A model generated the notes under the pieces. It was not told the DNA's origin, ran no database searches, and worked only from the letters and a program-made list of their open reading frames with translations. A DNA stretch of 45,919 nt. It comes from a virus. The DNA is taken from positions 1 through 45,919 of IMG/VR virus record IMGVR_UViG_3300010885_005461; one strand, given 5' to 3'. The first letter of the stretch is position 1. Each line of letters starts with the position of its first letter. Shown piece by piece: positions 35,624 through 43,495 of this stretch. Both the position numbers and the translations under genes were made by a program.

Positions 35624-36265
35624 TCACGCAGTTTCGTTTTTGACGATTGGACCAGAAAAAACTTTTAGCATGTGGCCGATATCAGCTTCAAGCATGGAAA
35701 TAGCTCCAATATTTTCTAACTGATAATCCATAATCTCACCTGCCCATGCCCATTCCGAATAGTGGACAGGATGGTCAGTCATTAAGTCGGTATTCTTTTC
35801 TCTATTAGCACGAACGGCATCTTCATACCATTCAGGATCTGTACCACGGCAAACACGAACAACGAAGCCGCCTTTGCTCTTGATAAAATCAATCTCATTT
35901 GGAAATCGAACATCTGCAATGACAACATTAGGATACATTGCCATCTTACGCTCTAGTGCGTAAATCCATAAGTCCTTATGAAACACATTACGACCAGCTT
36001 CAGTGCCCATCATTTGTAGAGCAAGACGAGGTGTGAAACTTTTGCATCCAAACTTAGTTGCCCACCATTCGTCATTCTGTTCACGAAACTCTCTGCTCTC
36101 TTCAGTATCACCTTCAAGGAGAGACCGCTGCCATCCGAAGATGGCAGCCGTTGCGTCTTTTACTGCATCAGCAAACGAAAGCTTTGTGAAGCCATGCTTA
36201 CTTACAAGGATATCAGCAGCAGTACCTTTACCCGAACCAATAAACCCTACAATACCTATAATCAT
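35624..36265 (-). CDS. 1: dNMP kinase, T4 gp1 type
   Basis: 213 residues: P-loop IVGFIGSGKGTAADILVSK, LQMMGTEAGRNVFHKDLWIY, VIADVRFPNEIDFIKSKGGF and VRANREKNTDLMTDHPVHYS, the pattern of phage deoxynucleoside monophosphate kinases. It phosphorylates dNMPs to dNDPs for phage DNA synthesis. ATG 36265 follows AGGAAAT and nearly abuts the upstream stop (TAATATG). Confidence 0.92.
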   Translation of the reverse strand: MIIGIVGFIGSGKGTAADILVSKHGFTKLSFADAVKDATAAIFGWQRSLLEGDTEESREFREQNDEWWATKFGCKSFTPRLALQMMGTEAGRNVFHKDLWIYALERKMAMYPNVVIADVRFPNEIDFIKSKGGFVVRVCRGTDPEWYEDAVRANREKNTDLMTDHPVHYSEWAWAGEIMDYQLENIGAISMLEADIGHMLKVFSGPIVKNETA

Positions 36266-36266
36266 A

Positions 36267-37160
36267 TTATAGATTTCCTGTGAGTTCTGCAATCTTCGGC
36301 ATGTTGCCTTGGAATGCGTATGTTCCCATATGAGTTGTCTTCATCCAAGGGCAAAGCCAAATTGAACCGCCGATCTTTCTCCAATACTGACAGAACATAT
36401 AATCTTCTGAGAGATATCGGTGTGAAGCGGTCTTTTCAATTTCAAGAAGTTTGGCAAAATCTTCCTTAACATCTTCACCATTTGCAGCTTTCTCCATCAC
36501 ACGATGAACATCATCAAATGTATAATCATTATCGATGACAGTATCAAAGTATGCATGAATATAACGTGAGCCGTCAAAGTTAGCCTGACCAACGTGATCT
36601 GGCTTATAGTTCAGCTTCGGATAAGCTTCCTTAAACTTATCGAAAACTTCACGTTTGACCAGCATGTAACCAGTACCAATTTCCATAACTTCAAGAGGTT
36701 CAGTTACACGAAATGATTTAGTGCCTGGAACTGGATTAAAAACATAATCACCTGCTAATGCTTCAAGTTCACCGGCAGCAGTGGCTGGGTTCTTAGTTAG
36801 AGATAGGGCGATATTTCGCCAGTTAATAGACTTTTTTGGATACGGTGCACCAATAACATCCTTATCCAGTGCAATGAGAGCTAGAACATCTTGAGGATCG
36901 AAACAAATATCTGAGTCGATAAAAAGTAGATGAGTAAAACCAGAACGCAAGAATTCATCAACAAGATAATTTCTGGCTCTAGTGATTAGAGATTCGTTGA
37001 ATAGAAATGAAAAGCGAACATCAATACCATATTGCAAACAAAGGCCCTGTAAGTCCAGAGCCGCCTTTGAATTCATACCGTGACACTGACCACCATACAT
37101 AGGTGTTGCAATGAATAATTTACACTTTCTTAGGTCTTCAACTTTTACCTGTAACTGCAT
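36267..37160 (-). CDS. GT2-like glycosyltransferase
   Basis: 297 residues: LFIATPMYGGQCHGMNSKAA, ITRARNYLVDEFLRSGFTHL, LFIDSDICFDPQDVLAL with the DxD motif, then EIGTGYMLVKREVFDKF and CQYWRKIGGSIWLCPWMKTT. Such glycosyltransferases are frequent next to replication genes in T4-like cyanophages and rhizobial phages. The DNA or virion target is unknown; DNA glucosylation, as in T4, is possible but there is no hydroxymethylase in view. A terminator lies directly upstream at 37177-37220. Confidence 0.75.
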   Translation of the reverse strand: MQLQVKVEDLRKCKLFIATPMYGGQCHGMNSKAALDLQGLCLQYGIDVRFSFLFNESLITRARNYLVDEFLRSGFTHLLFIDSDICFDPQDVLALIALDKDVIGAPYPKKSINWRNIALSLTKNPATAAGELEALAGDYVFNPVPGTKSFRVTEPLEVMEIGTGYMLVKREVFDKFKEAYPKLNYKPDHVGQANFDGSRYIHAYFDTVIDNDYTFDDVHRVMEKAANGEDVKEDFAKLLEIEKTASHRYLSEDYMFCQYWRKIGGSIWLCPWMKTTHMGTYAFQGNMPKIAELTGNL

Positions 37161-37176
37161 AATAAAACTCCATAAT

Positions 37177-37220
37177 GAAAAAGAGGGAAGAACACCAGTA
37201 TATAGTATTCATCCCTCTTG
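37177..37220 (-). terminator. Terminator after the winged-helix gene
   Basis: AAGAGGGA/TCCCTCTT stem closing a 23-nt loop region, followed by TTTC on the minus strand. It separates the winged-helix gene from the glycosyltransferase. Confidence 0.7.
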
Positions 37221-37233
37221 AAATTGTTAAAAA

Positions 37234-37446
37234 TTAGGCAGCAAAACGATAGTACATCTTGCGCTTACCGTTAACGTTACGGTAGTTGCTATAGATGGTC
37301 TTGCCTTCAAGGGTGCGTAGATCATACACACGCTTGCTAACGCTAGACTTAGGAACACCTGTCAGACGAGTGATCTGGGCAATAGTAATACCTGCACCCT
37401 TGTTATTCTGACGAAGAACCTTAGCAACCTTAGACAACTGAGACAT
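37234..37446 (-). CDS. Winged-helix DNA-binding protein
   Basis: 70 residues with a MarR/Rrf2-like winged helix: MSQLSKVAKVLRQNNKGAGI, then helix-turn-helix TIAQITRLTGVPKSSVSKRV, YDLRTLEGKTIYSNYRNVNG and a basic RKMYYRFAA. It should be a small transcription regulator. Its own promoter (37526) shares bases with the terminator of the upstream CobS-like gene, and the promoter spacer contains a GGGC-N5-GCCC inverted repeat, a possible operator for self-control. ATG 37446. Confidence 0.8.
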   Translation of the reverse strand: MSQLSKVAKVLRQNNKGAGITIAQITRLTGVPKSSVSKRVYDLRTLEGKTIYSNYRNVNGKRKMYYRFAA

Positions 37447-37482
37447 TCAAAAACTCCATAATATATTACGAACCACTATGTG

Positions 37483-37528
37483 AAAAAATAGTCAGACAAT
37501 GTGTGGTTCTTTCCACTGTCTGACTATT
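37483..37528 (-). terminator. Terminator overlapping the winged-helix promoter
   Basis: A 12-bp perfect stem (37487-37498 with 37517-37528), with an inner GTGG/CCAC hairpin, ends in six T on the minus strand. The 3' side of the stem includes bases of the -10 element of the promoter at 37526-37554, so terminator and promoter overlap. Confidence 0.8.
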
Positions 37529-37554
37529 ATAGAGGGCATTTAGCCCAATGTCAA
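37526..37554 (-). promoter_or_regulatory. Promoter TTGACA-17-TATAAT for the winged-helix gene
   Basis: Perfect -35 (37549-37554) and -10 (37526-37531), 17 bp spacing, with a GGGC-ATTTA-GCCC repeat inside the spacer. The -10 overlaps the base of a terminator stem. Confidence 0.85.
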
Positions 37555-37555
37555 G

Positions 37556-38770
37556 TTAAAAAGCAACTTCTTCATCTTTAACCTTCGCTTCATCAGCAAC
37601 AGGCTTCGGGTTGATAGTTTCGTCAAGCTTCATGTAGAGGTCCATAAAACCGTTCTTAGTATCAACATCAAAGCGGTTCAGACAGAGCTTGATTGCCTTT
37701 TCACGGTCACGACCGAAAATGGCGAAGGCTTCGCAAATGTGAACCAGACGACGAGTCGAGATGATATCGGAAACCGCACCATCATAGAACGCCTTACGGA
37801 TCATATCCGCCCAGTTGACCAGCTTATCGGCAAAGTCCTTGTCTTCAATGCCAGAAGCACCGAGAACATTGTTCAGGATCTTAGCTTCGGTCTTGAGCGG
37901 CGGATATTCCTGCTCAAACGTGATAGAGAAACGCTCAAGGAAAGCTTCATTCATCACGTTGGTGCCAATGAAGCGGCCGTCATCAGAACCCTTACCCTTG
38001 GTGTTAGCCGTAGCAAGGATGTTGAAGCCGGGTGCGGGAGTGATCACACGATTAATCTTCTTGAGATAGATCGGCTTACCTTCAAGAACAGGCTGAAGAC
38101 ACATAAGCTTGGCATCGCCAAGGTCAACTTCATCAAGGAGCAGAATTGCACCACGTTCCATCGCAACGATAACCGGGCCGTTCTGCCAGACAGTCTTACC
38201 ATCAGCCAGTCGGAAACCGCCGATCAGGTCATCTTCATCAGTTTCCTTGGTGATGTTAGCACGAACAAGCTCACGACCTTCCTGAGCCGCAATCTGTTCA
38301 ATCATCATGGTCTTACCGTTACCAGAAAGACCAGTCACATAGGTCGGATAAAACTTACCAGACTTAATGATTGTGCGAACATCATTGAAGTGACCGAACG
38401 GCACGTAACCCTTAGCCTTATTCGGCACCAGGTCAATACCACGGTTTTCAACCGAGTGAAGCGGAACAACCGCAGCAGCGGCCATCGCCATCTGCGAAGC
38501 AACAGCGTCATCCATCTGAACAACGGGAACCGTTGAAGCGATATCAGCCGTCTTACGCTTAGACTTAGGAGCGATAGCCGAAGCGCCGTCAGTCAGAGAG
38601 TACTGACCACGACCAACACGGCGGGCTTCATCCTTAGTCAACCACACAGGCCGCTTTAGATTATACTTAGCGCAAACATGCAGAATTTCCTGACGGGTGA
38701 TGGTGGAGATATCACCATATTCCTTAGCAACGGCGCTGAGGAACGTATTGCGGTCGAGAGCCTTAGACAT
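37556..38770 (-). CDS. cobS: CobS-like MoxR-type AAA+ ATPase
   Basis: 404 residues from ATG 38770 (AAGGA 8 nt upstream). An N-terminal region including VWLTKDEARRVGRGQYSLTD is followed by a MoxR/CobS AAA+ domain: Walker A GLSGNGKT at about 147-154, Walker B AILLLDEVDLGD, sensor and the FNRFDVDTKNGFMDLYMK C-terminal part. In CobNST such an ATPase powers cobalt insertion; in phages cobS homologues are a core T4-like gene whose role is unclear. Its partner CobT-like gene is adjacent. Own promoter at 38800. Confidence 0.88.
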   Translation of the reverse strand: MSKALDRNTFLSAVAKEYGDISTITRQEILHVCAKYNLKRPVWLTKDEARRVGRGQYSLTDGASAIAPKSKRKTADIASTVPVVQMDDAVASQMAMAAAAVVPLHSVENRGIDLVPNKAKGYVPFGHFNDVRTIIKSGKFYPTYVTGLSGNGKTMMIEQIAAQEGRELVRANITKETDEDDLIGGFRLADGKTVWQNGPVIVAMERGAILLLDEVDLGDAKLMCLQPVLEGKPIYLKKINRVITPAPGFNILATANTKGKGSDDGRFIGTNVMNEAFLERFSITFEQEYPPLKTEAKILNNVLGASGIEDKDFADKLVNWADMIRKAFYDGAVSDIISTRRLVHICEAFAIFGRDREKAIKLCLNRFDVDTKNGFMDLYMKLDETINPKPVADEAKVKDEEVAF

Positions 38771-38799
38771 TTTGTTTCCTTGTTTCAATTTATGGTAGG

Positions 38800-38828
38800 A
38801 TTATAAACTATATAGAGTGGAATGTCAA
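38800..38828 (-). promoter_or_regulatory. Promoter TTGACA-17-TATAAT for cobS-like gene
   Basis: Perfect consensus elements (38823-38828 and 38800-38805), 17 bp apart, with the -35 inside the end of the CobT-like gene. Start near 38793. Confidence 0.88.
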
Positions 38829-41086
38829 GCAGCAATCCGCTTGACAAACCGTGAGAGTAGAACTCGGGAAACCGACTTCTTTTCGGAAAACTTGATGAAT
38901 TCCTTAGCAATCTTGTTCTTGGTCATTGACGAATCAACAGCAAGATTGCCGGTGGTAACGTCAAGCTTTTTGGCGTCAAGGATATAGTATTCATCATATC
39001 CCGCAGAGGTCACACCGAAGAATCCGCTTGAAGTCCAATCTTCCTTAGCCTTATCATAAACTTTTCCATACTGGCCGTTAAGCTCGTCATAGTTTCGCTT
39101 GAAGCCATCGGAAGAGATAAAGAAGCCGAGAAGATTGCCGCCTACACGATCCTTTAGAACCTTCAGGAGCAGCGGCGTCATTACCTTATTGTAAGAATAA
39201 GGATCACGCACGGCCCAATAGCTGCGGTCTACAGCGGTCTTATCAGCACGAATGTCATAAGACTTTTTAGTGATTTCGTCCTGAAGAATATACTTCTTCT
39301 TTTTGATGCCGTAGGTGTTGATCTTGTGAATAGTGCCAATCGGATCAGATGCGCCGTCAGTCAGGAAAATTGTGTTAACAATCTGAACCTTTGACCGAGC
39401 CTTAAACTTATTCACAATGAGGTCAGCCGTGCCAATACACTCATTAAGAGGAGTGGACATTAGACCGTCACACTTAATCGATCCGCCGCAACCCATAACA
39501 TAAAGGGCGAAGACGGCATCATTGAACTCAGCCACATTCATCCGAGATGAAAGCAGATTACGAGCAATAAAATTGTCGAAATCCAGATCACCTTCGTTGG
39601 AAGAGAACAGACGTTCCTCTTGACCAACACGGCCATTGTCAACATCCCAAGAGATAATTGAACGGAACGAGTAGACCTCGAAAGGAATCTGAACCTGCTT
39701 ACAGAACATGGTCAGCGAAATAAGCTGCTTTACAGTCTTTTGCAGATGGCTATTCATAGAACCAGACCAGTCAATGAACATGACAAAGCCGTGATTCTTA
39801 CCAGACGCAACCGTAGTGATACGGCGGAACAAGTCATCATTGTACCGATAAGAGTGAAGCTTATTCGTATCAAGCATACCCGTCTTAGCAATGCTGGTGC
39901 GTGAATATTCATCAGCAGACTTACGCATTTCAAATTCCTTCACCATGAAGGAGATTGAATTCTTTTCAGCCGACTTGAACTTTTGCAGGTCAGCACGAAC
40001 AACCGAAAGCCATTCCTGATTCCAGTAATTGCCGAGGCATGAACGCTGGTCAGCAAGGACGACCTTGTAGTCATTAACGACCTTGTCATAGTTGATCGGG
40101 CGAGGAATCTTCACGTAGATATATTCCTCGTCAGAATCCATAACCAGATCATTCTGACGTTCCTGCCAAGCCTTTTCAGTCTCAGATTCGGGAACCTTGT
40201 CTTCATCCTTAGCACCCATATCGATAGGATCCTTATCGAATTCCTTGTCGGTATTTTCATCATCGCCATCAGAAGACTCGCCGTCATCATCAGATTCGCC
40301 GTCTTCATCTTCCTTGTCTTCATCATCCTGCTCGGACTTCTTAGAAGACTTACCAGAGGTTTCTTCCTCCTCCTCGTCCTCATCAGAATCCTCGTAGTCA
40401 TCCGAATCGTCGTATTCATCGCCGTCTTCGGAATCTTCATAGCGGAAATCATCACCCTTTTCAGTCTCAGGGGTGTCCTGCATATGTTCCTTAGACCAAC
40501 GGAAGATTTCTTCGGTCAGGGCCAGAACTTCATCAAAAGTTTCAGCAGCTTCAACCTTAGCAAGCATCACCTTTTCTTCAGGCGTAAACTTGATGCCGAG
40601 CATGGCGCCGCCCTTGAAGTAAATATTCAAGCGGTCGATAAAGATCATTGAGTTAATATCCTTGGTCTTAGTGCCAAAGAAATCCTTTTCAATGAGTTCC
40701 TGATAACCCTTCACATAGTTACGGCGGGCACCGGGGAAACGGCGCTTTTGACGCTTATCGATTCGAGCATCTTCTACCACGTTAAGGAAGCCCTTGACCG
40801 CACCCATAGCACGATTAGAAGCAGTACCCATGACACGGGTCGCAATGTCCTTAATTGCGTCAAGCCAGCCGTCAGGAGGAGTGTCAAGAGCATGACCCAC
40901 CTCATGGACGACCAGCATGTCCCTCAGGTCAAGCGTCATCTCACGCCAGACAGGGAGCATTAGAATACGATTCTTTACGTCAAACCAAGCGGTCTTGGCC
41001 TGAGCGGAATGCTTAACAGTAATGTTTTCCATAGCCAGCAGCTTTGCAAGCTGGCTAGTCGAATTGTTATCGTGTGAAACTTCCAT
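38825..41086 (-). CDS. cobT: CobT-like protein: HExxH plus VWA domain
   Basis: 753 residues. N-terminal: LVVHEVGHALDTPP with HExxH at 61-65 and NVVEDARID at 102-110, like a zincin with a downstream acidic ligand. Middle (206-300): a very acidic, Asp/Glu/Ser-rich linker. C-terminal: a von Willebrand A domain with MIDAS DWSGSM at 439-444, followed by DKLHPSYR-type and TDGASDP segments. CobT pairs with CobS in cobalt chelatase, but the HExxH motif suggests a metallopeptidase activity instead or in addition. ATG 41086 with GAGGAAG upstream; own promoter at 41112. Confidence 0.8.
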   Translation of the reverse strand: MEVSHDNNSTSQLAKLLAMENITVKHSAQAKTAWFDVKNRILMLPVWREMTLDLRDMLVVHEVGHALDTPPDGWLDAIKDIATRVMGTASNRAMGAVKGFLNVVEDARIDKRQKRRFPGARRNYVKGYQELIEKDFFGTKTKDINSMIFIDRLNIYFKGGAMLGIKFTPEEKVMLAKVEAAETFDEVLALTEEIFRWSKEHMQDTPETEKGDDFRYEDSEDGDEYDDSDDYEDSDEDEEEEETSGKSSKKSEQDDEDKEDEDGESDDDGESSDGDDENTDKEFDKDPIDMGAKDEDKVPESETEKAWQERQNDLVMDSDEEYIYVKIPRPINYDKVVNDYKVVLADQRSCLGNYWNQEWLSVVRADLQKFKSAEKNSISFMVKEFEMRKSADEYSRTSIAKTGMLDTNKLHSYRYNDDLFRRITTVASGKNHGFVMFIDWSGSMNSHLQKTVKQLISLTMFCKQVQIPFEVYSFRSIISWDVDNGRVGQEERLFSSNEGDLDFDNFIARNLLSSRMNVAEFNDAVFALYVMGCGGSIKCDGLMSTPLNECIGTADLIVNKFKARSKVQIVNTIFLTDGASDPIGTIHKINTYGIKKKKYILQDEITKKSYDIRADKTAVDRSYWAVRDPYSYNKVMTPLLLKVLKDRVGGNLLGFFISSDGFKRNYDELNGQYGKVYDKAKEDWTSSGFFGVTSAGYDEYYILDAKKLDVTTGNLAVDSSMTKNKIAKEFIKFSEKKSVSRVLLSRFVKRIAA

Positions 41087-41375
41087 AAATCTTCCTCAAA
41101 ACTATAGACATAGGATAGACTGAATCGCTGGGCGAGTCAAGCCTATACTTCATCCCTATGCCGGGATGAACAGTGAAATAATCGGGAGAAATATCAACCA
41201 AGACTTCAACTTTGGTCTGGTCAATAATCTGATCAACAAGATTCTGCAATTCAGAAATGCAGCTTTCGTCAATCGTTTCGTCTTCAAACGACTGGCGATG
41301 CATGGTGTCTTGGAACTCAACTATCGCATGAGACAGGAGAGCGGCTTGCTTTTCAGTGAGGGTCAATATCATCAT
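41067..41375 (-). CDS. Hypothetical protein, 102 residues
   Basis: ATG 41375 (a second ATG follows immediately) lies at the predicted start of palindrome-type promoter C, so translation may be leaderless. The product is helical: MMILTLTEKQAALLSHAIVE, then an acidic CISELQNLVDQIIDQTKVEV and a strand-rich C-terminal part. Overlaps the CobT-like gene by 20 bp, suggesting co-regulation with the CobS/T pair. No family is recognised. Confidence 0.7.
   Translation of the reverse strand: MMILTLTEKQAALLSHAIVEFQDTMHRQSFEDETIDESCISELQNLVDQIIDQTKVEVLVDISPDYFTVHPGIGMKYRLDSPSDSVYPMSIVLRKIYGSFTR
41112..41140 (-). promoter_or_regulatory. Promoter TTGACT-17-TATCCT for cobT-like gene
   Basis: Near-consensus -35 TTGACT (41135-41140) and -10 TATCCT (41112-41117), 17 bp apart, inside the 41067-41375 gene, 19 nt before the CobT ATG at the expected start. 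Confidence 0.6.
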
Positions 41376-41381
41376 GTACTG

Positions 41382-41436
41382 GATATAGTGATTGCAACCC
41401 TGTTTTACAATGTGAGATTATGCATACCTGCTATGC
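41382..41436 (-). promoter_or_regulatory. Palindrome-type promoter C
   Basis: GCATA-N5-TATGC (41422-41436), 11-bp gap, -35 TTGTAA (41405-41410), 17 bp, -10 TATATC (41382-41387). Same spacing as promoters A and B. The start coincides with ATG 41375. Confidence 0.8.
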
Positions 41437-41841
41437 GTATGGAACATAGCCAGGATCAATATCTAAAACTACACGGTCCAGTAGAATGTTTACCCGTTTC
41501 CGGTATTCAAAACCGAGCAAGCTGGACTTGCTTCCGCTAGAGTATGGCGCAACTCTTCCGAGTAGCGTGTATTGCTCAGAAGTAGGATCAATAATTTTAC
41601 CATTCTTATCTACTATCCACCAGTGATAAAGTCCTTCATCATCTAATGCTCGATACATATGGACATTCTTTGGGCTGAATATCTTGTATATAACACCAGA
41701 GGCGGTGTGACAATGACCATAAGTACCATTGCTACCGCCTTTAATGTTTCTGACTTGCATCTTCTTTGGGAGAAGATCAATAGATAGATTACGCCGAATC
41801 GAACCAATAACTATGTTTAAGTTTTCTTCGGTGTAATCCAT
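41431..41841 (-). CDS. Transglutaminase/peptidase-like protein, 136 residues
   Basis: The residues GTYGHCHTASGVIYKIF (Cys44, His45), VHMYRALDDEGLYHWWIVDK (His73) and GKIIDPTSEQ (Asp85) fall in the order Cys, His, Asp of a papain-like or NlpC/transglutaminase-like fold, with a conserved HWW. It could be a small cysteine peptidase or amidase acting in lysis or in removing peptides. The match is by motif only and could be misleading. ATG 41841 overlaps the upstream stop as TAATG. Confidence 0.6.
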   Translation of the reverse strand: MDYTEENLNIVIGSIRRNLSIDLLPKKMQVRNIKGGSNGTYGHCHTASGVIYKIFSPKNVHMYRALDDEGLYHWWIVDKNGKIIDPTSEQYTLLGRVAPYSSGSKSSLLGFEYRKRVNILLDRVVLDIDPGYVPYA

Positions 41842-43127
41842 TAGCGGCCCACTTGAGATAGATACTTTGATTTAGTTTCTTCCCAATCAAGATAGATTAG
41901 GTCATCATAGAACAGGCGTTCGGTAGAAACACGACCTTGTTCTTTCAGCGACTTAATTCGTTTTGCGGCATACTTTTCTTTCCAAAGAGTAGTCAATGCA
42001 TCATATGAGGTATCAAATGACTTCACCAGTTTATCTTCGGTAATATCGCCTCTCAGAAATTCGCAAGTGTTATTATATAGTGGACTAAAATAGATACCTC
42101 TATGATGGGCAGACTTTATTAGGTCTTTCGGAATACCAAGCTTTGAATAGGTAAATGTATAAGAACGATTACGATGGTCACGCTTATATGGCTGACCTGA
42201 GGACTTTGTTGCGCCATACCATTCAAAGAACTTTCGTGTATGGTTCTTTGCGAGCCAGTTAAGTAGTAGCTTAATGGTTGGCTTTGTACATTCATATGAA
42301 ACAGAACCAGAAGAGAAACCCATCTTTTTCCAATGCTTCAGATTATCATATTGTGAAAGTCCGCCAGCTTTATCTTTACCATAGAGTGAAGTGGTGGTCA
42401 CGCCAGCAAGAACGTCACCATACTGTCTCTTCCATTGCATCTGAACTTCATCGGATAAACAGAGAAGGGCCAGCAGCTTACCGCCAACATAGTTATAACC
42501 AAGAGGCTGCAACGGCACAATAGTAGAACCGATTGCAGTATAGTTGATCATATGCCCTTGTGTCTTCTTTGTTCTTTCCCAACCGATAAACTTGTCTCTG
42601 GGTGTGAGGTCAAGGAAGTCGGATGAAATGCAGATCAGGCCGAGATACTTACCGCTCTTATTATCCATAACCAGATAGTTAAGATTACGACCGATGTTAG
42701 AGTTATTCTTCATGGTTGAAGTAAAGTTACGGATCATGTTCCATGTTTCAGATAACTCAGCTTCTTTGGTATAGACCATAACAGGTTCAAGATTCATATA
42801 GTCATCAACAGATTCAGGATACCAAACGTTTTCTTTTGTCTGCTTGATCCATTCACCCTTATCAAGGTCCTTCATTTGAACCTCATCGCCGAACAATGTT
42901 GAAACTGTTTGGGTCGGATACTTTTCGTGAACTTCACACCACTTCTGGTACAAAGTATATTCACCAACAGTCATCTTACAGACGTTGGACAAGTCTCTAA
43001 TGATGGCGTCACGTACCTCATCATCGGTCACATTAGGAATTTCAGACAGCGGATCACCAGCTATCCATGCCTTCCACTGTGACTCTAGGTGCGGATCGTG
43101 CTTCACATCTTCGATTTCGTCTGTCAT
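41841..43127 (-). CDS. DruA/DUF4338-like protein
   Basis: 428 residues. The central region YVGGKLLALLCLSDEVQMQW, RQYGDVLAGVTTTSLYGKDK and LKHWKKMGFSSGSVSYECTK resembles by eye the DUF4338 family, which includes DruA of the Druantia anti-phage system. DUF4338 proteins are often mobile and may carry a GNAT-like fold. Here it lies in the replication region, between a peptidase-like gene and the gene upstream of gp46, without the other Druantia genes, so its function is open: defence, inter-phage competition or an unrelated use of the fold. Confidence 0.65.
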   Translation of the reverse strand: MTDEIEDVKHDPHLESQWKAWIAGDPLSEIPNVTDDEVRDAIIRDLSNVCKMTVGEYTLYQKWCEVHEKYPTQTVSTLFGDEVQMKDLDKGEWIKQTKENVWYPESVDDYMNLEPVMVYTKEAELSETWNMIRNFTSTMKNNSNIGRNLNYLVMDNKSGKYLGLICISSDFLDLTPRDKFIGWERTKKTQGHMINYTAIGSTIVPLQPLGYNYVGGKLLALLCLSDEVQMQWKRQYGDVLAGVTTTSLYGKDKAGGLSQYDNLKHWKKMGFSSGSVSYECTKPTIKLLLNWLAKNHTRKFFEWYGATKSSGQPYKRDHRNRSYTFTYSKLGIPKDLIKSAHHRGIYFSPLYNNTCEFLRGDITEDKLVKSFDTSYDALTTLWKEKYAAKRIKSLKEQGRVSTERLFYDDLIYLDWEETKSKYLSQVGR

Positions 43128-43495
43128 GCTCTAATTACCATCTTTCGACCCCATACGAAGCCATCACGTATTCTAACATACCCGGCATCACCACACAAGG
43201 GACCAAGGGCGCTATAATACGCAAATTGATCACGATCATCTGGCGGTGGGTTATATGGCAGACACAGTTCTGTTATGTAGAATCTGTCCATCGCTTCCTG
43301 ATCATCATCTTTAGGACGAATGCGCTTGTCATCGAAGTCCAACTTAGGATCATTCCAAGTCAGCTTCAACTTGGACTGTTCGTTGATGTACTCTTTGGTA
43401 ATGTTCAAGGCACGCCAGTCTATATCTCTCACTAAACAGTCTTTGTGGAACTCTTTAGAGAGTAGATAACCATCTTCAGATACTCTTACTTGCAT
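43124..43495 (-). CDS. Hypothetical protein before gp46, 123 residues
   Basis: Begins MQVRVSEDGYLLSKEFHKDC, continues with an acidic middle (DDKRIRPKDDDQEAMDRFYI) and an aromatic C-terminal part (YVRIRDGFVWGRKMVIRA). Mixed fold with two Cys. Its start overlaps the gp46 stop as TAATG, and a promoter inside gp46 (43580-43608) can transcribe it separately. No family is recognised. Confidence 0.7.
   Translation of the reverse strand: MQVRVSEDGYLLSKEFHKDCLVRDIDWRALNITKEYINEQSKLKLTWNDPKLDFDDKRIRPKDDDQEAMDRFYITELCLPYNPPPDDRDQFAYYSALGPLCGDAGYVRIRDGFVWGRKMVIRA

Noticed and set aside
37739-38536. Long open frame on the plus strand (265 codons) antisense to the CobS-like gene
   Set aside because: It lies wholly opposite a well-supported AAA+ gene with its own promoter, has no ribosome site, and its codon pattern is the mirror of the real gene.
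40197-40397. Serine-rich plus-strand frame at 40197-40397
   Set aside because: It is the antisense of the acidic linker of the CobT-like protein; the Ser-run comes from repeated Asp/Glu codons.
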